64,000 nucleotides of DNA, from contig NZ_LR134510.1 in NCBI RefSeq assembly GCF_900638385.1, forward strand, positions 1,426,001 through 1,490,000, written 5' to 3'. The notes below the pieces were generated by a model that was given only the letters and a program-made list of their open reading frames with translations, made no database searches and was not told the origin of the DNA. Made by a program: the position numbers and the translations under genes. Origin of the DNA: Actinobacillus delphinicola. GTDB lineage: Bacteria > Pseudomonadota > Gammaproteobacteria > Enterobacterales > Pasteurellaceae. Below, in pieces: positions 59,643 to 64,000 of the stretch; position 1 is the stretch's first letter, and each line of letters opens with the position of its first letter.

Positions 59643-59729
59643 TTTAAAGCTCGTGATAGGTAATAAAAAACACGCCATTCTAGCCGAAAAACCTGATTTT
59701 CTCAATCAAAGAACAACATAAATAAAAAT

Positions 59730-59776
59730 CTCACACCCCGTTTTTCGTAAAAATTTTTATGAAAATGGGGGCGTGA
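59730..59776. repeat. Inverted-pair repeat downstream of modD
   Basis: TCACACCCC and GGGGGCGTGA arms around GTTTTTCGTAAAAATTTTTAT. It can terminate the mod operon (minus strand), which ends seven bases away. Confidence 0.75.
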
Positions 59777-59782
59777 TAAAGG

Positions 59783-60631
59783 CTAATCGCAAGGTTCAAT
59801 TACGACTTTAATATCTTGTGGGGGGGCATAGTATGGGGCAGAGGTAATGAATAGGTTAATGCCGAGCGCAGCATACTCGGCAATATTGTCTTTATTAATT
59901 CCGCCTGCAACCGAAAGCGTACAGGGAGAATTTTGTTGTTTTAGTAATATTAAGGCACGTTTTACTTCGTCAAGACTGAATTTATCCAGTTGAATAATAT
60001 CGGGCTTGGCTGGAAGAATTTGTAAAAATTGCGCCCAATTATCCGCTTCGATCGTCATTTTATTTTCTGGTGCATGTTGACGAAATTGTTTAACGATCGC
60101 ATTAAAATCATTGGGATCGTTAAGCAATCGGCGATGATTGCTAAAAACTAAAACCGTTTCACTTAACCCTTGACGATGAATACCACCGCCACCACTTAAA
60201 ATTGCTTGCGTTGCCAATTTTCGGGTATAAGGAATGGATTTGCGCGTACATAAGATCACCGCACTTGGGTTAACAGCAATGGCGTTTTGGCGCATCTCGT
60301 GCATATATTGAGCGACACCACAACACCATTCCAAAATACATTGTGCGACTTTCCAGCCTTGGTGCAACGCTACTGCATCGCCACAAACTTGCATAATCAC
60401 TCCACCTGCGTGTGCCTGTTGCCCCTCGGCGACTAAAACTTGTGGATTAAGATGAAGTTTACGCAAAACAGCAGCGGCAACGTCAATACCTGCAACCACT
60501 CCTGCATCTTTACGTTTGAAAATCATCTTCGCTTGTTTGCCGTATAAACCTAAGACGTGTGTAGTCAGATCGCCACGATAAGCATCCTCTAACAGGAGTG
60601 CGTCAATTTCTGCATCGGAAAAATAAATCAT
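59783..60631 (-). CDS. modD: ModD-like protein of the quinolinate phosphoribosyltransferase family
   Basis: ModD resembles nicotinate-nucleotide pyrophosphorylase but occurs in molybdate transport operons; its reaction is not known. The 282-residue protein has the family layout, with [14 protein letters not shown] at the start, [22 protein letters not shown] and a C-terminal barrel with VAGGINKDN. Its ATG overlaps the ATPase stop by four bases (ATGA). Confidence 0.85.
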   Translation of the reverse strand: MIYFSDAEIDALLLEDAYRGDLTTHVLGLYGKQAKMIFKRKDAGVVAGIDVAAAVLRKLHLNPQVLVAEGQQAHAGGVIMQVCGDAVALHQGWKVAQCILEWCCGVAQYMHEMRQNAIAVNPSAVILCTRKSIPYTRKLATQAILSGGGGIHRQGLSETVLVFSNHRRLLNDPNDFNAIVKQFRQHAPENKMTIEADNWAQFLQILPAKPDIIQLDKFSLDEVKRALILLKQQNSPCTLSVAGGINKDNIAEYAALGINLFITSAPYYAPPQDIKVVIEPCD

Positions 60632-61254
60632 TTTTCCTCCTCAATTTTTTCTAAATTCACTTGTTGCCCTTGTTGTAAAAATAATGTTCGCTGGGCTAAA
60701 AATGCGGTTTCTTTAGGCTCATGGCTGACTAAAAGGGTGGTAATTTGGGATTCTTGTAAAATTGCTTGTAAAGTCAGCCAGATTTGCTGGCGAATATCCC
60801 AGTCTAGTGCGGAAAAAGGTTCATCTAAAAGTAAAAGATCGGGTGGATTAATGAGCGCGCGTGCCAAGGCTGCACGTTGTTTTTCTCCGCCTGAAAGGGC
60901 AGTAGGATAACGTTCAGCGAGGGGAGAGATATGTAATTTCTCCAGTAATTGCATTTTCTCTTTTAGGGAAATATGTGGAGCAGCTAAATCCAAATTGCCT
61001 AAAACAGTTTTATGGGGAAATAAATAAAGAAATTGGTTTAAATAGCGACAATTTCGTTGCCATGGCGGGCATTTTTGTAAATTTTGTCCGTTTAGCCAAA
61101 TTTCACCCTGATAATTTACATAGCCTGCAATGGCATTGAGTAAGGTACTTTTACCACTTCCTGAGGCACCGACAACGGCAAAACATTCGCCTTTATCGAC
61201 GTGAAAATGTATATCTTGTAAAATTCCGACCTGTAAATTATTCACTTTTAGCAT
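60628..61254 (-). CDS. modC: Molybdate/tungstate ABC transporter ATP-binding protein
   Basis: ATPase of the ModABC-type importer. The 208-residue protein has Walker [12 protein letters not shown], signature LSGGEKQRA and Walker [13 protein letters not shown], but it ends soon after, lacking the C-terminal molybdate-binding domain of E. coli ModC (352 residues). The ATG at 61254 is inside the end of the permease gene (17-bp overlap); a longer frame to 61356 is not credible. Substrate inferred from neighbours. Confidence 0.85.
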   Translation of the reverse strand: MLKVNNLQVGILQDIHFHVDKGECFAVVGASGSGKSTLLNAIAGYVNYQGEIWLNGQNLQKCPPWQRNCRYLNQFLYLFPHKTVLGNLDLAAPHISLKEKMQLLEKLHISPLAERYPTALSGGEKQRAALARALINPPDLLLLDEPFSALDWDIRQQIWLTLQAILQESQITTLLVSHEPKETAFLAQRTLFLQQGQQVNLEKIEEEK

Positions 61255-62050
61255 ATTTTTCTCGATTAAAATAACGCAATAGGAAAAGCAATAACCCTGC
61301 GATAAATAAGAGCCATAAGGCAGCAGCGATAGCAATATCAAAATCGCCACTGGCAATATTTAAATAAACCGCCATTGGTAGGGTTTCCGTTTTAAAGCGG
61401 GTTGCTCCCGCAAGCATTAAGGTTGCTCCAAACTCACCAATTGCCCGTGACCATGCTAAAATTCCTCCACAAATGAGTGCTTTTTTACAAAGTGGCAATT
61501 CTACTTTTAGTAAAGTCTTAAAAGGGGACAATCCTAGGTTATAAGCCGTTAGCCTATAGCCAATGTCTAGCCCAGAAAAGGCACCACGCGCGCTTCGTAG
61601 AAAAATAGCGGTTGCGATGTAAGTTTGCGCAATAATGATACCGAGCGGGCTAAACATCGATTCGCCTAAGCGTGGGAAAAGTTGATTGACAATACTATCT
61701 CCATTCAGTAACAACAGTAAACTTAGCCCCGTGACTAATGGTGGCAAAACCATAGGCAAATCAAAAAGCGTATCAATCAAAACTTGTCCATAAATGGGGC
61801 GAATAGACATTCGCCACGCAATTGGAATTGCAATGCAACTTGCGAGCAAAAGTGAGCAAAGCGACGTGATGAGTGACAGCCCCAAAGCAAAATGGAGCTC
61901 CGCATTTTGGAGTGTTAAAGCGAAAAATTGCGGGTTAACTTGTAATATCAACGCCCCAATTGCCCCAAGCACAACACTCAAAAAAAGAATTAAGGGCAAT
62001 GTCGCCAAACAAACGCTAATACTTCTATTTAATCGGTAAGAAACCTTCAT
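61238..62050 (-). CDS. modB: Molybdate/tungstate ABC transporter permease
   Basis: Membrane subunit of the ModABC-type importer. The 270-residue protein has five or six hydrophobic segments and the ABC-permease EAA-type loop AYNLGLSPFKTLLKVELPL, and ARAIGEFGATLMLAG-like RAIGEFGATLMLAG near residue 205. ATG at 62050 overlaps the binding-protein gene by 26 bases; the TTG at 62065 adds five residues. Confidence 0.88.
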   Translation of the reverse strand: MKVSYRLNRSISVCLATLPLILFLSVVLGAIGALILQVNPQFFALTLQNAELHFALGLSLITSLCSLLLASCIAIPIAWRMSIRPIYGQVLIDTLFDLPMVLPPLVTGLSLLLLLNGDSIVNQLFPRLGESMFSPLGIIIAQTYIATAIFLRSARGAFSGLDIGYRLTAYNLGLSPFKTLLKVELPLCKKALICGGILAWSRAIGEFGATLMLAGATRFKTETLPMAVYLNIASGDFDIAIAAALWLLFIAGLLLFLLRYFNREKYAKSE

Positions 62051-62768
62051 GGGTAAATGTGGCAATACCGTTAGGGGAAGTAAACATTTGCATAAGTTTT
62101 TCAGCTGCTTGTGGATGGGTTGTGGTTTTTAAAAGTGCAATCGTCACTTTTTCTTTTGGTGTACCGACAGGGCTTGGTAAAATTTTAAGCTTATCACGTT
62201 CTCTATAAGCCCCAGCACGTCCGATGACCGCAGCATCAACTTGCCCATGGAGTAAATAAAGCATGAGTTGTTTTACTGTTGCGGCTTTAGTCACAATTTT
62301 TTTATTTAACTCATCGGCGTAGCCTGATGCATCAATCATTTTTTCTGCACCTTTACCAAGTGCCATAGCCTTACTATCACCAATTCCAATACGCAAATCG
62401 CTATGGGCAAGTTCCTTGAGCGAATTGATATTTTTAGCTTTATCACGGCGAACGGCCATAACAGGAACGTGTAAAACAATAGGCATATCTTGTTGAATAT
62501 AACCATCATGCAGTTTTTGGACATAATTTTCCGAGCCAGAGAGAAATAAATCACCTTTTTTAGTGGTTTCAAAACGGGTGAGTAATTGTCCCATTCCCGC
62601 ATACTCTACGATAACTTTATTGCCCGTTTCTTTTTCATATTGGGTAATGATTTTTTGTGTTGGATTTTTTAATCCTGCACCTGCGTATAGGTAAAGTTCG
62701 TCGGCGTGAGCAAATGTCATAGCTCCCAGCCCTAAGGCGACCCCTAAAATGATGTGTGATTTATTCAT
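62025..62768 (-). CDS. modA: Molybdate/tungstate-binding periplasmic protein
   Basis: Periplasmic binding protein of a ModA/WtpA-like transporter. The 247-residue protein has a signal peptide ending in FAHA and a mature start DELYLYAGAGLKNP. GGAG lies seven bases before the ATG at 62768. It heads the minus-strand operon modA-B-C-D, all with overlaps. A ModE-like site lies upstream. Confidence 0.88.
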   Translation of the reverse strand: MNKSHIILGVALGLGAMTFAHADELYLYAGAGLKNPTQKIITQYEKETGNKVIVEYAGMGQLLTRFETTKKGDLFLSGSENYVQKLHDGYIQQDMPIVLHVPVMAVRRDKAKNINSLKELAHSDLRIGIGDSKAMALGKGAEKMIDASGYADELNKKIVTKAATVKQLMLYLLHGQVDAAVIGRAGAYRERDKLKILPSPVGTPKEKVTIALLKTTTHPQAAEKLMQMFTSPNGIATFTHEGFLPIK

Positions 62769-62797
62769 ACTATGCTCCAAAGGTTAAATAAAATTAA

Positions 62798-62820
62798 TTA
62801 TATATAAAGTTAAATAACGT
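62798..62820 (-). promoter_or_regulatory. Candidate ModE-like operator upstream of modA
   Basis: The minus strand reads ACGTTATTT-AACTT-TATATATAA (62798-62820), roughly the CGTTATATA...TATATAACG shape of ModE sites. The right half is incomplete. Weak match. Confidence 0.3.
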
Positions 62821-62881
62821 TCAATCTTAATTCTGTCGAATAACCGTCCACTTAGAAAATCTTTTCAAAAAATCGCTATCA

Positions 62882-62903
62882 TTATTCTTGATAATAATTA
62901 CAA
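62882..62903. promoter_or_regulatory. Candidate Fur-like box upstream of the Sel1-repeat gene
   Basis: TTATTCTTGATAATAATTACA contains TTGATAATAATTACAA (62888-62903), close to the 7-1-7 box at 52530 with a changed right half. 33 bases before the gene. Confidence 0.35.
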
Positions 62904-62935
62904 TGAGTTATGTTTTTAAAATAAATAGATTAAAA

Positions 62936-63739
62936 ATGGAATTTAATTATCAAAAATGCATCATTATAGCAGGAATGCTGTTATTGCCTTCATGGGTATT
63001 GGGGAAAGATAAACCCGTCAGTTTGGTGGGATTAATTTATCATGCAACACAAGGAAATCCCGTTGCGCAGTATAACTTAGGGGTACTTTATGAGCGTGGT
63101 TGGAATGTGCCACAATCTTATGCAAAAGCCATTGCATATTATCAAAAATCAGCACGGCAACATTTTGCACCTGCTGAATCTAATCTGGGCGCCTTATATG
63201 TGAAAGGGTTAGGTGTACCACAATCTTATTCTACTGCGGTGAATTATTTCAAAGCAGCGGCTCGGCAAGGCTTTGATGAGGGCGAATATAATCTAGGCGT
63301 TGCTTATGCGCTAGGGCAAGGCGTCCCACAATCTTATCGTAATGCCGTAAAATACTATAAACAAGCCGCCTTGCAAGGAAATCAATGGGCACAAGAAAAT
63401 CTTGGCGTAGCGTACTTACAGGGGCAAGGTGTTACGCAATCGTATGCACGCGCATTTCATTATTTAAAGAAATCTCAAATGCAAGGAAATGCAAATGCTG
63501 CCTTTGATCTTGGCGTATTGTTTTATGAGGGACGAGGAGTGAAACGTAACTACATACGGGCATTCCATTATTTTAAACAAGCCGCCGACAAAGGGGATGC
63601 TTTAGCACAATTTAATCTTGGGCGAATGTATTGGCTTGGACAGGGGACGAAAGTATCTTTTAAACGAGGAGCCCACTATTTTCAAAAGGCAGCGACTTAT
63701 GGCAATCCTCGAGCACTTGCACTGTTAAAAACAATATAA
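62936..63739 (+). CDS. Sel1-repeat periplasmic protein
   Basis: A 267-residue secreted protein with signal peptide (about 1-22, ending SWVLG) and six or seven Sel1-type repeats of 36 residues (pattern AQYNLGVLYERGWNVPQSY, then AIAYYQKSA). Such proteins bind other proteins. The ATG at 62936 starts the signal peptide cleanly; an earlier ATG at 62903 is possible. Function unknown. Confidence 0.82.
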   Translation: MEFNYQKCIIIAGMLLLPSWVLGKDKPVSLVGLIYHATQGNPVAQYNLGVLYERGWNVPQSYAKAIAYYQKSARQHFAPAESNLGALYVKGLGVPQSYSTAVNYFKAAARQGFDEGEYNLGVAYALGQGVPQSYRNAVKYYKQAALQGNQWAQENLGVAYLQGQGVTQSYARAFHYLKKSQMQGNANAAFDLGVLFYEGRGVKRNYIRAFHYFKQAADKGDALAQFNLGRMYWLGQGTKVSFKRGAHYFQKAATYGNPRALALLKTI

Positions 63740-63818
63740 ATCTGTATAAAAAAACTACTTTTTTAAAAGAATAAGCGTAGAATGGAAACGTGCTTTTTAG
63801 ATAAAAAAGGAGCTGTAA

Positions 63819-64000
63819 ATGAAAATTTATCAAAAAACGCTATTAGCGAGTCTTTTCTGTTTATCGTTATCCCTTCCTGCTTATTCTACTTCTCTCACTT
63901 CGCATGATGCTTTGCAAACTTTAATCACACAAGCGCAAGCTGGTAGTGCTAAAGCCCAATATCGTCTTGGTAGTGATTATTTTTATGGGAATGGGGTGGA
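63819..64000 (+). CDS. Second Sel1-repeat protein, 5' end only
   Basis: Starts at ATG 63819 with AAGGAG seven bases before it. The visible 60 residues have a signal peptide (about 1-22, LPAYS) and the first Sel1 repeat (AQYRLGSDYFYGNG). It runs off the window. It is a tandem relative of the preceding gene. Confidence 0.8.
   Translation, partial: MKIYQKTLLASLFCLSLSLPAYSTSLTSHDALQTLITQAQAGSAKAQYRLGSDYFYGNGV

Overview
The window is a chromosome segment from a low-GC gammaproteobacterium of the family Pasteurellaceae. The evidence is gene content and order. Blocks such as dksA/comEC(rec2)-msbA-lpxK-kdsB-uvrC, yciC-yciB-yciA-yciI, nagK-alanine symporter, prfA-prmC-kdsA and a complete Flp/Tad pilus locus look like Haemophilus/Aggregatibacter/Pasteurella relatives. 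I cannot name the species. The canonical Pasteurellaceae uptake-signal cores are almost absent: I found one AAGTGCGGT and no ACAAGCGGT. A different short repeat ending in GGGGCGTGA recurs at about 13 places, both singly and as inverted pairs.

Layout. 0.1-6.8 kb: dksA, then divergently comEC-msbA-lpxK-kdsB (DNA uptake and lipid A/Kdo synthesis). 6.9-9.8 kb: a BtuCD/FecCD-type metal or chelate ABC importer. 9.9-16.8 kb: uvrC, a 554-bp A/T-rich gap with clustered DnaA-box-like sites, aspA, groES-groEL, ychE. 16.9-21.9 kb: a YvcK-family gene, moaA behind a molybdenum-cofactor riboswitch, moaC, and a BCCT transporter gene broken by one in-frame stop. 22.3-26.7 kb: mannose-type PTS (manXYZ), yobD, manA. 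26.9-29.7 kb: prfA, prmC, kdsA.

29.7-44.1 kb is a 14-kb minus-strand Flp/Tad tight-adherence pilus locus: flp1, flp2, tadV, rcpCAB, tadZABCDEF, then two full-length tadG-like genes with a short tadG-like gene between them. It holds pilins, prepilin peptidase, secretin, ATPases, inner-membrane platform, pseudopilins and von Willebrand-type adhesin or assembly proteins. A 662-bp very A/T-rich region with direct repeats lies upstream.

44.8-64 kb: ribA/pgpB, nagK, an AGCS alanine symporter, frdABCD divergent from epmA, the yci cluster, yjdM, two tandem ferritins, pth-ychF-DUF440, a modABCD-type molybdate/tungstate operon with overlapping genes, and two Sel1-repeat genes, the last cut by the window edge. 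Anaerobic respiration (frd, aspA), molybdenum supply (mod, moa) and iron handling (ferritins, Fur-like boxes, a FecCD-type importer) recur through the window. Most gene ends carry clear intrinsic terminators. I saw no tRNA, rRNA, insertion sequence, prophage or CRISPR array. Site predictions are pattern matches made by eye.
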